The notes under the pieces: generated by a model | Told to the model about the DNA's origin: nothing | The model's input: only the letters and a program-made list of their open reading frames with translations | Database searches by the model: none | Made by a program: the position numbers and the translations under genes | Shown here: positions 6,422-14,661 of the stretch, piece by piece | Numbering within the stretch: the first letter of the stretch is position 1 | Layout of the letters: each line of letters starts with the position of its first letter | DNA from: Bacteroidota bacterium | Lineage (GTDB): Bacteria; Bacteroidota; Bacteroidia; Chitinophagales; Chitinophagaceae | Direction of reading: 5' to 3' | NCBI GenBank assembly: GCA_947457085.1 | Contig: CANGUS010000012.1 | Span: 1-15,211, forward strand | DNA length: 15,211 nt

Positions 6422-8111
6422 TATTTTTATAAATTTTTATTTCATAGCCTTCATAAATTAAATCGCCATACTTCGTAGTATCATTTATATTCGTAACCAA
6501 ACATTCAAAACTTGATACTTCTGGTTGATATCTTGTACTATGGATATTATTTGAAGTTATTTCTATTTTTTGATTTTGTAGTAAATAATTATATGTAACA
6601 CCTGGTATGAAGTAATTAAAAAACTCGGTTTTATTTGTTATTTTATGTATGCGATTGGCAATTAATTTTTTACTAACTGCCAGCACATAATTGTCTAGTT
6701 TTTTACTCCATACAAACTCGCTGATAGAAAAAATAAAATAGTTTAAAAACAAACAGTATAAAAGCGATAACAGTAATATCCAATTTTGTTTTAAAATAGT
6801 AATACAACAAGGTATTAAAGTAATAGGCAAAACGACTAACATTCCCATCGTTCGCTCAGGTGGGGTTGTTTTAGTAAACAGTGGGATTAAAAATACCGCC
6901 GCTACAAAACATAAATTAAATATTGCTATAACTTTTAATTGTGGATTTTTATTAAAAAATAAAAATGATCCAATTAAAATGTAAACAACAATTAAATACT
7001 TATAACCAAATAGAAATGTAGAATAACATTCAAATGCATTTAAATAATGCAAGGCTAAAAAATTAGAATGGCTTATTCCTGCATTTATTCCTAATAAAAC
7101 ACCAGTTCCTAATATCATTGGTAGTAATAATATCAAACTAAATACAATGGAAAAAAAGCCATAAATGAATACAAATTTTAGTTCTTTTTTTCTTTTTTGT
7201 ACAAGAAGTACTAGTAAAAAACTGAATGAAGAAAAGAATATAAAATAGGCATGGGAAAGCATGCTAAAAGTTCCGAGTGCATTTAAAAATGATAGAAATA
7301 AAACTTTATTTAAAGTAATTTTTCCAGACAAATAACTAATTAAAAAATGAAAAACAATGATGGTAAAAAAGATTTCAAAAATTACTCCCCTAGATCGTAA
7401 CATGTACTCTATTACAATGGGCAAGCTAGAAAATGCCAACATTGAACTAAATGCTATCCATTCATTTTTTACTATTTTTTTTATGACAACAAAAACAGTC
7501 ATGCAACTTAAAATACCTATTAAAATTGAAGGAATTCGAATAACAAAAGTATTATCTGGCAGTACTTTTAAAAAAATCCAAGTGACAATATTATGAAGCG
7601 GATAATTATTATATCCAAAAATTGAGTAAAGAATATTGTTGTGTAAAAAATAATTATAATTCCAAGCTTCATCAAATTGTATATCGAAATCCAATGCATA
7701 AAAAACACTCCTTGCTAATATCGCTATTAATGAAATGATTAATAGTTTATTAATTACAGGATTGTTATTCGTTGCCGCAAAAATGAAATTATAAAAATGT
7801 ATTTGAACTTTTTTTATAACTAAATCCAATAATTGCAAGCAGGCATTTTTATTCTTAATAAAATAAAATAAACCGAATAAGGAAAATGTACTCAATCCTA
7901 TTGAAATCTTTTTTACAAGGATAAATTTAGATTCTGGGAAAAAGTTTCCAGTAATGATAGCATGTAAATCTTTTCTACTGATTTCATTCAGAATAAAATC
8001 AACTAATTGATTGTAATTTAATACGTGGGCAATTATTACTGAGCAAGAAATCAAGCCAAGAAATAATAATCCCAATCGATATATAAATTTATACAATTTA
8101 AAATTATCCAT
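6411..8111 (-). CDS. GT-C type integral membrane glycosyltransferase (ArnT/PMT-like)
   Basis: This 566-residue protein has about ten or more membrane helices and a C-terminal tail of roughly 100 less hydrophobic residues (about 460-566). After a helix near 120-140 it carries DFDIQFDEAWNYNYF (141-155) and then NNYPLHNIVTWIFLKVLP (168-185). An acidic pair in the first large periplasmic loop (Asp147/Glu148), followed by a short segment with an N-x-P-L-H motif, is the pattern of GT-C enzymes of the PMT_2/ArnT group. These use polyprenyl-phosphate sugars to modify lipids or proteins on the outer face of the inner membrane. Two extra hydrophobic segments come first (10-30 and 65-85). Its ATG lies within the end of the aminotransferase gene (eight-base overlap), so the two are translationally coupled. 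Donor and acceptor are unknown. It overlaps the convergent regulator gene at its 3' end. Confidence 0.72.
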   Translation of the reverse strand: MDNFKLYKFIYRLGLLFLGLISCSVIIAHVLNYNQLVDFILNEISRKDLHAIITGNFFPESKFILVKKISIGLSTFSLFGLFYFIKNKNACLQLLDLVIKKVQIHFYNFIFAATNNNPVINKLLIISLIAILARSVFYALDFDIQFDEAWNYNYFLHNNILYSIFGYNNYPLHNIVTWIFLKVLPDNTFVIRIPSILIGILSCMTVFVVIKKIVKNEWIAFSSMLAFSSLPIVIEYMLRSRGVIFEIFFTIIVFHFLISYLSGKITLNKVLFLSFLNALGTFSMLSHAYFIFFSSFSFLLVLLVQKRKKELKFVFIYGFFSIVFSLILLLPMILGTGVLLGINAGISHSNFLALHYLNAFECYSTFLFGYKYLIVVYILIGSFLFFNKNPQLKVIAIFNLCFVAAVFLIPLFTKTTPPERTMGMLVVLPITLIPCCITILKQNWILLLSLLYCLFLNYFIFSISEFVWSKKLDNYVLAVSKKLIANRIHKITNKTEFFNYFIPGVTYNYLLQNQKIEITSNNIHSTRYQPEVSSFECLVTNINDTTKYGDLIYEGYEIKIYKNTND

Positions 8112-9294
8112 TTAAAATTTCATCAATACTATTCAAAATAATCGTACAAGATTCTTTAATTTCTTCTTCAGAAATAATAAGAGGAGGTGCTATACGCAAA
8201 CAATTGGATGCAAATAAAAACCAATCAGTAAAAACCCCATTTAATATACATTGGTCAATTATTTTTTTGTTTATTTCATAATTTTCAAATTCAATTGCCA
8301 TTAACAGTCCACAACTGCTAATTTTTTTTATTGCAGGATGAATCAACAAGGAATGAAACAAGGCTTCTTTTTTAGAAACAGATTGATGAAGATTATTTTC
8401 TATTAAAAAGTCTAAGCCTGCTTTGCCGGCAGCACAACAAACAGGATGGCCTCCAAATGTAGTAATATGGCCCAATACAGGATTAATGGTAAATGCATCC
8501 ATGTACATTTTGCTCGAAACAAAAGCACCCATTGGCATCCCACCTCCAAGTGCTTTACCTAGCAATAATATATCAGGAACTACATGAATAGTTTGAAATC
8601 TAAATAAACTGCCTGTTCTACCAAAGGCAGTTTGTATTTCATCAAAAATAAGCAAGCAGCCTGTTTCGTCGCATTTTTTTCGAATAGCATGTAGCCAATT
8701 TATATCGGGTACTATAACTCCTGCTTCACTTTGCACTGTCTCTAAAATAATACAAGCTGTTTGTTCGTCTATTGCGTCAATCGATTCTTGACTTCCATAT
8801 TCAAATTGAAAAATATTAGGTAATAATGGACGATATGCTTGTTGCCAATATTCACTACCCATTACACTTAAGGCACCTTGTGTACTACCATGATAAGAGT
8901 TTTTAAACGAAATTATTTTAGTTCTTCCTGTAACCCGTTTAGCCAATTTCATAGCACCTTCAGTTGCCTCGCTTCCACTATTGGTAAAATAAATACTATT
9001 TAAATTTTCAGGCAAATAGCTAGCCAAAGCCTTGGCATATTCTATTTGTGGGCTCATAATCACTTCACCATAAACCATTACATGCATGTATTTTTCCACT
9101 TGTTCATGAATGGCATGTTTTACTTTTTCATTTCCATGACCCACATTACAAACGCTTATGCCACCAATTAAATCAATGTGTTTTTTTCCATTTTCATTTA
9201 TTAAATACACTCCTTCTGCTTTAGTAACTTCAAAACATAAAGGTGTTTCTGAAGTTTGTGCAACATGTTCTAAAAATAATTGTCGTTGAGTCAT
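8104..9294 (-). CDS. Class III PLP-dependent aminotransferase (acetylornithine/omega type)
   Basis: This 396-residue enzyme is full length for a class III aminotransferase. It has NSGSEATEGAMKLAKR (105-120) for phosphate binding, SYHGSTQGALS (133-143), the pyridine-N ligand Asp218 in IFDEIQTAFGRTG, and the Schiff-base Lys247 in LLLGKALGGGMPMGAF. It also has HITTFGGHPVCCAAG (276-290), in which Thr279 should contact the cofactor phosphate from the other subunit, and the substrate Arg367 in LRIAPPL. Its closest well-known relatives are acetylornithine, succinylornithine and 4-aminobutyrate aminotransferases, but the substrate cannot be read from the sequence and no arginine-biosynthesis genes are nearby. 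The downstream membrane glycosyltransferase starts inside its last codons, which is unusual company. A one-mismatch promoter octamer (TATTTTTA, 9301-9308) sits seven bases before the ATG. Confidence 0.88.
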   Translation of the reverse strand: MTQRQLFLEHVAQTSETPLCFEVTKAEGVYLINENGKKHIDLIGGISVCNVGHGNEKVKHAIHEQVEKYMHVMVYGEVIMSPQIEYAKALASYLPENLNSIYFTNSGSEATEGAMKLAKRVTGRTKIISFKNSYHGSTQGALSVMGSEYWQQAYRPLLPNIFQFEYGSQESIDAIDEQTACIILETVQSEAGVIVPDINWLHAIRKKCDETGCLLIFDEIQTAFGRTGSLFRFQTIHVVPDILLLGKALGGGMPMGAFVSSKMYMDAFTINPVLGHITTFGGHPVCCAAGKAGLDFLIENNLHQSVSKKEALFHSLLIHPAIKKISSCGLLMAIEFENYEINKKIIDQCILNGVFTDWFLFASNCLRIAPPLIISEEEIKESCTIILNSIDEILNG

Positions 9295-9300
9295 AGTTTG

Positions 9301-9308
9301 TAAAAATA
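9301..9308 (-). promoter_or_regulatory. Weak -7 promoter candidate (TATTTTTA) for the aminotransferase-glycosyltransferase pair
   Basis: The minus-strand octamer differs from TAnnTTTG only in its last base and lies six bases before the aminotransferase ATG, the same placement as the exact matches elsewhere in the window. The sequence is AT-rich, so chance is a serious alternative. Confidence 0.28.
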
Positions 9309-9365
9309 CATTAGAGATTTCAGATGTAATCAGTCGATAGATCGCATTTTAAAAAATAGAATTTG

Positions 9366-9373
9366 TAATTTTG
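9366..9373 (+). promoter_or_regulatory. Bacteroidota -7 promoter element (TAATTTTG) for the gamma carbonic anhydrase gene
   Basis: This is an exact TAnnTTTG match in the divergent region between the aminotransferase and the carbonic anhydrase-like gene. The predicted start near 9378 would give a leader of about 36 bases before the ATG at 9415. Confidence 0.45.
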
Positions 9374-9414
9374 AAATCAAAGTTCGTTATTCGTATTTTA
9401 ATACAATTCTTATT

Positions 9415-9924
9415 ATGTATATATTACCTGTAAAAGGCATAATGCCTACAATTCCATCCACTTGTTTTATAGCTCCAAATGCAACTGTTGTAGGAGATGT
9501 AATATTTGGCGAAGAGTGCAGTGTGTGGTTTAATGCGGTAGTTAGAGGGGATGTCAACAGCATTCGAATAGGCAATAAAGTAAATATTCAGGATGGCGCT
9601 TGCCTTCATTGTACATATGAAAAAACTAAAGTAAACATAGGAAATAATGTTTCAATAGGACACAATGCACTCGTTCATGGTTGCACCATTGAAGACAATG
9701 TATTGATAGGTATGGGCGCTATTGTTATGGACAATGTTTATATTGGTGCAAATACAATTATCGCTGCAGGTGCAGTGGTCTTAGAGAATACAAAATGCGA
9801 AAGTGGAAGCATTTATGCAGGGGTTCCTGCTAAAAAAGTAAAAGATATTTCACAAGAATTAATTCATGGAGAAATAGATAGAATTGCAAATAATTATTTG
9901 ATGTATAGCAGTTGGTTTAAATAG
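9415..9924 (+). CDS. Gamma carbonic anhydrase family protein (YrdA/PaaY-like)
   Basis: This 169-residue protein is a left-handed beta-helix built from hexapeptide repeats (for example IGNKVN, IGNNVS, IGHNAL, IEDNVL, IGMGAI, IGANTI). The residues needed in gamma-class carbonic anhydrases are present: metal ligands His65 (CLHC), His83 and His88 (IGHNALVHGC), plus Arg44 and Asp46 in VVRGD and Gln59/Asp60 in IQDG. The family forms trimers with metal at subunit interfaces. The sequence ends in a helical cap (about 143-169, DISQELIHGEIDRIANNY). Proteins of this short type include YrdA, CaiE and PaaY; PaaY is a thioesterase of phenylacetate catabolism. Carbonic anhydrase activity is possible because all ligands remain, but it is not proven by the sequence. 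Its stop is one base away from the stop of the convergent PaaE-type gene. Confidence 0.92.
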   Translation: MYILPVKGIMPTIPSTCFIAPNATVVGDVIFGEECSVWFNAVVRGDVNSIRIGNKVNIQDGACLHCTYEKTKVNIGNNVSIGHNALVHGCTIEDNVLIGMGAIVMDNVYIGANTIIAAGAVVLENTKCESGSIYAGVPAKKVKDISQELIHGEIDRIANNYLMYSSWFK

Positions 9925-9925
9925 T

Positions 9926-11011
9926 TTATCTAGCATCAAAGTCGATTACTACTCGATCACTTGTAGGATGTGCTTGACAAGTTAATACAAAACCATTATC
10001 AACTTCATCTTTATCTAATGCATAATTAACTTCCATTGCTACGGTGCCTTCAGTCACTTTTGCTCTGCAAGTACAACAAACACCACCTTTACAAGCATAG
10101 GGCAAATCGGCACCCATTCTTAATGCAGCGTCCAAAATAGTCTCCCCTCCAAATGCCAACGGTATTTCCATGCTTCTATCATCTACTTTGATGGTTACCA
10201 TACTCATTTTACCGGCATCTGCTTTGTTCGTTTCTTGATATGCTTTTTTTGCTTTTGTTGAACCTTCAGAGGTAAATAGCTCAAAATGAATTGCAGATGA
10301 GTCTACATTTTTACTTTCTAAATAGCCTTTCACGCCCATGATCATTTCCTCTGGACCACATAAAAAATATTCATTTATACTATTCAAGTCAACCAATTTA
10401 GAAAATAATTGTTCGCATTTTTCTGCATTAATTCGACCATAATTTACCTCAGTTTCCATACGCTCACGGCTCAATACATGAAACACTTGTAATCGGCCCA
10501 TATATTTATTTTTTAGTGCCTCGATTTGTTCTCTAAAAATAATTGAATAGAAATTTTGATTGCCATACGTTAAAGTAAACTTACTCATTGGCTCTTCTGC
10601 CAAAACCGTTTTTATGATACTCAACATTGGTGTAATCCCACTCCCTGCTGCAAAAGCCATGTAGTGCTTGTTGTTATTTTTGTCTAAAGAAGTAGTAAAA
10701 TTTCCCATAGGATTCATTACTTCTAAAACATCCCCAATTTTTAGTTCTTGATTGGCAAAGGTAGAAAATCGACCGCCATGAATTTGCTTAATTGCTACTC
10801 TGAAATCATTTTCTAATGGACTACTACACAATGAGTAAGAACGACGAATTTCTTCACCTTTGATTTCTTTTTTGATAGTTATATATTGTCCTGCTTCATA
10901 TTTATATAAAGATTTAATTTCTTCAGGAATAGAAAATGCAACTGAAACACAAGTTTCTGTTTCTTTACGAATATCTTTTACAGTTAGTTTATGAAATTGA
11001 GGATTAGACAT
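9926..11011 (-). CDS. PaaE-type FAD/NAD(P)H reductase with C-terminal 2Fe-2S ferredoxin domain
   Basis: This 361-residue protein has three domains in order. The FAD-binding domain (about 1-110) carries RRSYSLCSSP (56-65). The NAD(P)-binding domain (about 115-235) carries AAGSGITPMLSII (121-133), LTYGN (147-151) and FLCGPEEMI (216-224). The plant-type 2Fe-2S domain (about 270-361) has cluster ligands Cys307, Cys312 and Cys315 in CKGGVCCTC and Cys345 near the end; an extra Cys313 sits between them. This order and length match PaaE, the reductase of the phenylacetyl-CoA epoxidase complex, and related oxygenase reductases. No paaABCD genes are in the window. In Bacteroidota such stand-alone proteins are common and may serve other oxygenases or desaturases, so I give no gene symbol. 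An exact promoter octamer lies 20 bases upstream of the ATG. Confidence 0.9.
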   Translation of the reverse strand: MSNPQFHKLTVKDIRKETETCVSVAFSIPEEIKSLYKYEAGQYITIKKEIKGEEIRRSYSLCSSPLENDFRVAIKQIHGGRFSTFANQELKIGDVLEVMNPMGNFTTSLDKNNNKHYMAFAAGSGITPMLSIIKTVLAEEPMSKFTLTYGNQNFYSIIFREQIEALKNKYMGRLQVFHVLSRERMETEVNYGRINAEKCEQLFSKLVDLNSINEYFLCGPEEMIMGVKGYLESKNVDSSAIHFELFTSEGSTKAKKAYQETNKADAGKMSMVTIKVDDRSMEIPLAFGGETILDAALRMGADLPYACKGGVCCTCRAKVTEGTVAMEVNYALDKDEVDNGFVLTCQAHPTSDRVVIDFDAR

Positions 11012-11030
11012 TTACTTTTTTTTATGTTGG

Positions 11031-11038
11031 CAAAGATA
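11031..11038 (-). promoter_or_regulatory. Bacteroidota -7 promoter element (TATCTTTG) for the PaaE-type reductase
   Basis: This is an exact TAnnTTTG match on the minus strand, 20 bases before the ATG at 11011. Transcription would start about 15 bases upstream of the coding region, so the reductase gene can be expressed apart from the transporter gene that precedes it on the same strand. Confidence 0.55.
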
Positions 11039-11146
11039 ATAGAATGATTACTTTATATACTATTTTTTACGTTTTTGATAGGTCAATCCATAGAAAATAA
11101 TATTTGACAAGAAAATTAAAAAAATAATTATCAAATACAAACTTCA

Positions 11147-11920
11147 TCACGAATGAATCGCACTTTCTTTCATTTGCAAGGCCAAATCTTCACCTAAGTA
11201 TTTTTCTATAAAATGATGAACTAAATAAATAATTGGAGTAATTAATATAGCTACAATAAATTTATAAGAATAGCCTACTAAAGCGATTGCTACCACTTTA
11301 GCCCAACTCCAATCTTGTCCTATTTTAAATGCAATAATGATTACAACAAAACTATCTACTAGCTGAGAAACAATTGTAGAACCTGTTGAACGTAGCCAAA
11401 TCCTTTTTTCACCCGTTTTTTCTTTTATTTTATGAAAAATAAACACATCTAATACCTGTCCAATATAAAAGGCAACAATAGAAGCAACAATAATCCACAT
11501 GCCTTGACCAAAAATTTGAGTGTAGGCTTTTTGTGTATCAGGGATGCCTTTTTCAGCATTTACATCAATCCACCAATCGGCAGGCACCAAATGAATAGCT
11601 CCATAAGCAGCAAAAAAAGACAAGCTAATTAAACCAATGGTTAAGTAGGATAAAAACTTTACACCTTTCATTCCATAATATTCATTAATGATATCGGTCA
11701 TGATAAATACAATCGGCCACAATAAAACACCAGCTGTTAAATTGAAGGAAAGTCCTTGTTCTCCGAAAAGAGAAAATGTAAATGGTTCGAGCCCAATAGT
11801 TTTTTCCAATGAGAAAATTTTGCCTCCTATAAACTCAGCAACAATGGCATTTGTGCTAAACAAACCAGCCAAAATAATATATAATTTTACTGACTTGTCT
11901 TTAAGAATTTGATGTATCAT
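11147..11920 (-). CDS. yhhQ: Queuosine precursor transporter (YhhQ/QPTR, VUT family)
   Basis: This 257-residue inner membrane protein has about six helices. It carries the family signatures FIMTDIINEYYG (72-83) and WLRSTGSTIVSQLVDSFVV (175-193). These, together with the N-terminal ATNAIVAEFIGGK-like segment (FSTNAIVAEFIGGKIF, 21-36), place it in the VUT/DUF165 family, whose member YhhQ takes up queuosine precursors (preQ0/preQ1) for tRNA modification. The loop between about 108 and 135 is longer than in the E. coli protein and carries DWWIDVNAEKGIPDTQ, as is usual in Bacteroidota homologues. I looked for a preQ1 riboswitch upstream and saw none. A weak promoter octamer (TACTTTTA, 11929-11936) lies eight bases before the ATG. 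The gene is on the same strand as the PaaE-type gene 135 bases further on. Confidence 0.9.
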   Translation of the reverse strand: MIHQILKDKSVKLYIILAGLFSTNAIVAEFIGGKIFSLEKTIGLEPFTFSLFGEQGLSFNLTAGVLLWPIVFIMTDIINEYYGMKGVKFLSYLTIGLISLSFFAAYGAIHLVPADWWIDVNAEKGIPDTQKAYTQIFGQGMWIIVASIVAFYIGQVLDVFIFHKIKEKTGEKRIWLRSTGSTIVSQLVDSFVVIIIAFKIGQDWSWAKVVAIALVGYSYKFIVAILITPIIYLVHHFIEKYLGEDLALQMKESAIHS

Positions 11921-11928
11921 ATTGAATA

Positions 11929-11936
11929 TAAAAGTA
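11929..11936 (-). promoter_or_regulatory. Weak -7 promoter candidate (TACTTTTA) for the queuosine precursor transporter
   Basis: The minus-strand octamer differs from TAnnTTTG in its final base and lies eight bases before the ATG at 11920, the same spacing as for the ABC exporter gene. The surrounding 220-base divergent region is very AT-rich and shows no exact octamer on either strand. Confidence 0.28.
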
Positions 11937-12144
11937 AATAAAAAACAATATTAGATATAAATATTTATCTATACCATATTCAATTCGATTGGTTTTTTTA
12001 GTTCAACAATCAAATTAATAAAATGGAAATTTTAAATTCTTTTTGAAAGATTTACATTATTTTCTATTTCGTAATTGCTTGTCTGTATATCAAAAAATAT
12101 AAATGATAATTGGCAAAAAGATTTGTTGACATTATCTTGCGAGT

Positions 12145-13287
12145 ATGCTTTCAATTCGGGTACGAATATTCTTTTCCTTAATGCTACAACGTATTAAAAT
12201 GTTTTCTAAAAATAGAAGGCTTTCTAAGAATATAGAAAATGAAATGAAGGAAATTGGTAACATGCCCTTGAATACAAAAAATAAGGCCGGTACATTAATT
12301 GTAAAATGTGATGATATTGGAGATTTTATTTTGTGGCAACATACGATTGAACATTTTAAAGAAAAGGCATCTCGTCCTATCTATTTTGTTGGCAATAAGG
12401 TTTTAAAAGAATATTATGAGACAAGATTTCCATTTGCAGATAAGGCAATTTGGATTGACAAATCTAAATGGAAAGAGGCAGATTACAGGCAATCAATGTA
12501 TGATAAAATAGCTTCATTAAATGCTGAAACAGCTATTAGTACTTGCTTTACTAGAAATTTATTTTTAGATGACATGCTTGTTTTAAGCAGCCAGGCTTCT
12601 CGAAAAATAGCATGGAGCATGAAGCATCACATTTATTATCAGACATGGCTACAGCATAATAATTTTTTAACTCAGGTTATTGAGTCTGAAAATATACATT
12701 TTTTAGAATATTTCAGAAATATAGAATTAGTAGAAAAAGTATACAATTGTTCTATTCCAAAAGAAATTATAGCTGTGAAAAACCAAGTTAAAAAAAATCA
12801 ATTAATATTTGTTCCTCTCGCGAGTGTTCCTAGTAAAAGTTGGGGTGTAGAAAATATTGTTACGACGATTCAGCAAATAGATTTATATTTTGAAAAAATT
12901 ATTTTAGTTGGTGGCCCAGATGCTGTTGCAGCATGTACAGAAATTGAAAAGTCTATTCAAAACAATAAAATAATAAATCTCGCTAATAAAACGAGTTTAT
13001 CAGAATTGTTTGATTTAATTGCTCAATCAAAATTAGTAATTTCACCAGACACAGCTGCAATGCACATGGCTATATTGAGCAAAACCCCATTGATAGCAAT
13101 TGCCAATGGGACCATGTGGCAACGATTTACCAATTACCAACCTTATGTGAATTCTTTTTACAAATTAATCACGCCACCTCATGTGTCAATGCAAGAAAAT
13201 AAATTAAAAATACATTTTACACGTGCAGAAATTAATGAAATTACTATAGTAGAAATAATAAATGCTGTAAACACTTTTTTGAATTAA
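12145..13287 (+). CDS. Glycosyltransferase family 9 (heptosyltransferase-like)
   Basis: This 380-residue protein is a GT-B fold enzyme of the ADP-heptose:LPS heptosyltransferase group, which adds sugars to lipopolysaccharide core or similar glycans at the cytoplasmic side of the inner membrane. The N-terminal domain opens with LIVKCDDIGDFILWQHTI (51-68), the family's first strand and glycine turn with the catalytic-type Asp60. The C-terminal donor-binding domain shows VPLASVPSKSWG (223-234), ILVGGPDAVAAC (253-264), INLANKTSLSELFDLIAQS (277-295) and VISPDTAAMHMAILSKTPLIAI (298-319), in which SPDTAAMHMA is the usual nucleotide-sugar motif. About 48 residues precede the first strand, more than usual and basic, so the true start may be a later Met such as residue 12 or 19. 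The sugar is not known. It stands alone between two other transcription units. Confidence 0.85.
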   Translation: MLSIRVRIFFSLMLQRIKMFSKNRRLSKNIENEMKEIGNMPLNTKNKAGTLIVKCDDIGDFILWQHTIEHFKEKASRPIYFVGNKVLKEYYETRFPFADKAIWIDKSKWKEADYRQSMYDKIASLNAETAISTCFTRNLFLDDMLVLSSQASRKIAWSMKHHIYYQTWLQHNNFLTQVIESENIHFLEYFRNIELVEKVYNCSIPKEIIAVKNQVKKNQLIFVPLASVPSKSWGVENIVTTIQQIDLYFEKIILVGGPDAVAACTEIEKSIQNNKIINLANKTSLSELFDLIAQSKLVISPDTAAMHMAILSKTPLIAIANGTMWQRFTNYQPYVNSFYKLITPPHVSMQENKLKIHFTRAEINEITIVEIINAVNTFLN

Positions 13288-13574
13288 ATAGAGAGATTGA
13301 AGAACTTATTATCTTAAAAAATTATATTAAAATCCGCTATCTTATAAAACCGAATTTTAACACCTAAAACGAGTTTTTCAGTACAAATAATCGTGAATAT
13401 GTCTAATTATTAGTAGTTAACATATTAAGATAATATTAATTTAATCCAAAATTTAAAGAATATGAATGAGAAATTACAATATTTACTATTTAATCAGTAA
13501 TATTGTACTGTAAAATTCTTGAAAAACTAATAAATTTCCTACTACGAATTATTAATTTAAAAGAAATTTATACC
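13288..13574. other. Long AT-rich leader region between the GT9 gene and the outer membrane protein gene
   Basis: These 287 bases contain no gene that I can support and no clear terminator for the GT9 gene. An inverted repeat of AATATGT (13396-13402) with ACATATT (13420-13426) encloses CTAATTATTAG, itself a small palindrome. This could be a binding site or a weak hairpin, but such pairs are expected by chance at this base composition. No exact TAnnTTTG octamer is visible; TAATATTG just before 13505 is one base off. Confidence 0.3.
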
Positions 13575-14483
13575 ATGTTTACACCAAAGATGCTTACTCA
13601 ATGTAAGATAAATCTGAAACTATCTATCATGATAGTGATTGCAGTTTTATGTCAAACCAATTCATTTGCTTTAAATGGAAAAGTGAAAAGCAAATTAAAA
13701 GAAATGTCTAAACTAGATTTTTCTTTAAAGAAAACAGAATTAGGGCTAAATGTAGGTTTAATGGGTTACATTGGAGATTTAAAAGCCAATTTAAATCCTT
13801 ATAATCAGTCAAATTTAGCGGTTGGTTTTCAAGTAAGAAATGAATTAAATAACTACGTAGCCATTAGATTATGTGGGTCTTACGGCCACATAGAAGCAGA
13901 TGATGCGAAGGCAGTTATATCAGATTTAAAAAAACGAAACTTAAGTTTTCGTTCATCAATCACTGATTTTGGAGTTATCGGTGAATTCAGTTTACCTATC
14001 AGATTTGATTACAGAGCAACCGATACGGGAGCTAAAAGATATTCTAAATTAGTTCCTTACGTATACGTAGGTATTCAAGGATTTAAATTTAATCCTATGG
14101 CTTATTATCAAGGACAATGGTATGAATTACAACCTTTACATACAGAAGGGAAAGCGAATGCATATAACTTAATGCAAATTTCCATTCCATTTGGTTTTGG
14201 TTTTAAATATCGCATCACCAACAAAATATCGGTAGCTGCTGAATTTGGCATAAGCCAAACATTTACAGATTATTTAGATGATGTGAGTACAACTTATCAA
14301 ACCTATGAAGCCCAAAAAGCTGAAAATGGTCAATTGTCTGCTGATATTAGTTATCGCTCAGATGAACTTCCAGGAAGAGAAACCAGTGTAATTAGAAAAG
14401 AAGGTATACTAAGAGGAAGTCCAAAATACAATGACTTTTATCTTTCAAATATGCTTAGTTTTAGATATAAGTTAGGTAAATAA
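13575..14483 (+). CDS. DUF6089-like outer membrane beta-barrel protein
   Basis: I start this at the ATG at 13575 (302 residues); the reading frame is open back to a TTG at 13503, but that extension lacks a promoter and would bury the signal peptide. A second Met five codons later (13590) is also possible. The signal peptide is basic (KINLK), then hydrophobic (LSIMIVIAVLC), and should be cut after TNSFA. The mature protein begins with alternating aromatic and glycine-rich strands typical of small barrels: ELGLNVGLMGYIGDLKANLN, then YVAIRLCGSYGHIE, FGVIGEFSLPIRFDY, VPYVYVGIQGF, ISIPFGFGFKYRI, and at the end LRGSPKYNDFYLSNMLSFRYKLG. The GYIGDL start and the RGxPKxNDxY motif near the C-terminus match the Bacteroidota DUF6089 family. 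Its function is unknown. A strong terminator follows directly. Confidence 0.8.
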   Translation: MFTPKMLTQCKINLKLSIMIVIAVLCQTNSFALNGKVKSKLKEMSKLDFSLKKTELGLNVGLMGYIGDLKANLNPYNQSNLAVGFQVRNELNNYVAIRLCGSYGHIEADDAKAVISDLKKRNLSFRSSITDFGVIGEFSLPIRFDYRATDTGAKRYSKLVPYVYVGIQGFKFNPMAYYQGQWYELQPLHTEGKANAYNLMQISIPFGFGFKYRITNKISVAAEFGISQTFTDYLDDVSTTYQTYEAQKAENGQLSADISYRSDELPGRETSVIRKEGILRGSPKYNDFYLSNMLSFRYKLGK

Positions 14484-14509
14484 TTATCAACTCTGTCTTG
14501 TTATATATG

Positions 14510-14540
14510 AAAAGGCTGCCTTAATTGGCGGTCTTTTTTT
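14510..14540 (+). terminator. Intrinsic terminator after the outer membrane protein gene
   Basis: AAAAGGCTGCC (14510-14520) pairs along 11 bases with GGCGGTCTTTT (14527-14537), including two G-T wobbles, around a six-base loop TTAATT. It is followed by further T residues to 14540. It lies 26 bases after the stop codon and is by far the most convincing terminator in the window. Confidence 0.9.
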
Positions 14541-14661
14541 GCATTCATTTTATGGAATTATACTTGAGTTAGAATCTATTTTACATAAAATTTATGTTAT
14601 TGATAAAAATTATAAATTAAATTTTATCACAAGAAAAAAATTAAAACCTTTCTTTACAGTT

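Noticed and set aside
7357..7596. Plus-strand 79-codon frame inside the membrane glycosyltransferase gene
   Set aside because: It is antisense to membrane-helix coding sequence, which often leaves long open frames; there is no promoter or domain.
9387..9609. Minus-strand frames over the start of the gamma carbonic anhydrase gene
   Set aside because: The plus-strand frame has full hexapeptide repeats and metal ligands; the reverse frames are shadows.
11921..12144. Possible preQ1 riboswitch ahead of the queuosine precursor transporter
   Set aside because: I found no C-rich aptamer loop or downstream A-rich pairing segment; the region is plain AT-rich sequence with an imperfect palindrome near 11953-11970.
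13396..13426. Nested inverted repeats upstream of the outer membrane protein gene
   Set aside because: Seven-base arms of A/T-rich sequence with a 17-base spacer are expected by chance here, and there is no second copy elsewhere in the window.
13503..13574. Upstream extension of the outer membrane protein frame from a TTG codon
   Set aside because: It would place 24 extra residues before a good signal peptide and needs a rare start codon; the ATG at 13575 fits an exported barrel protein better.
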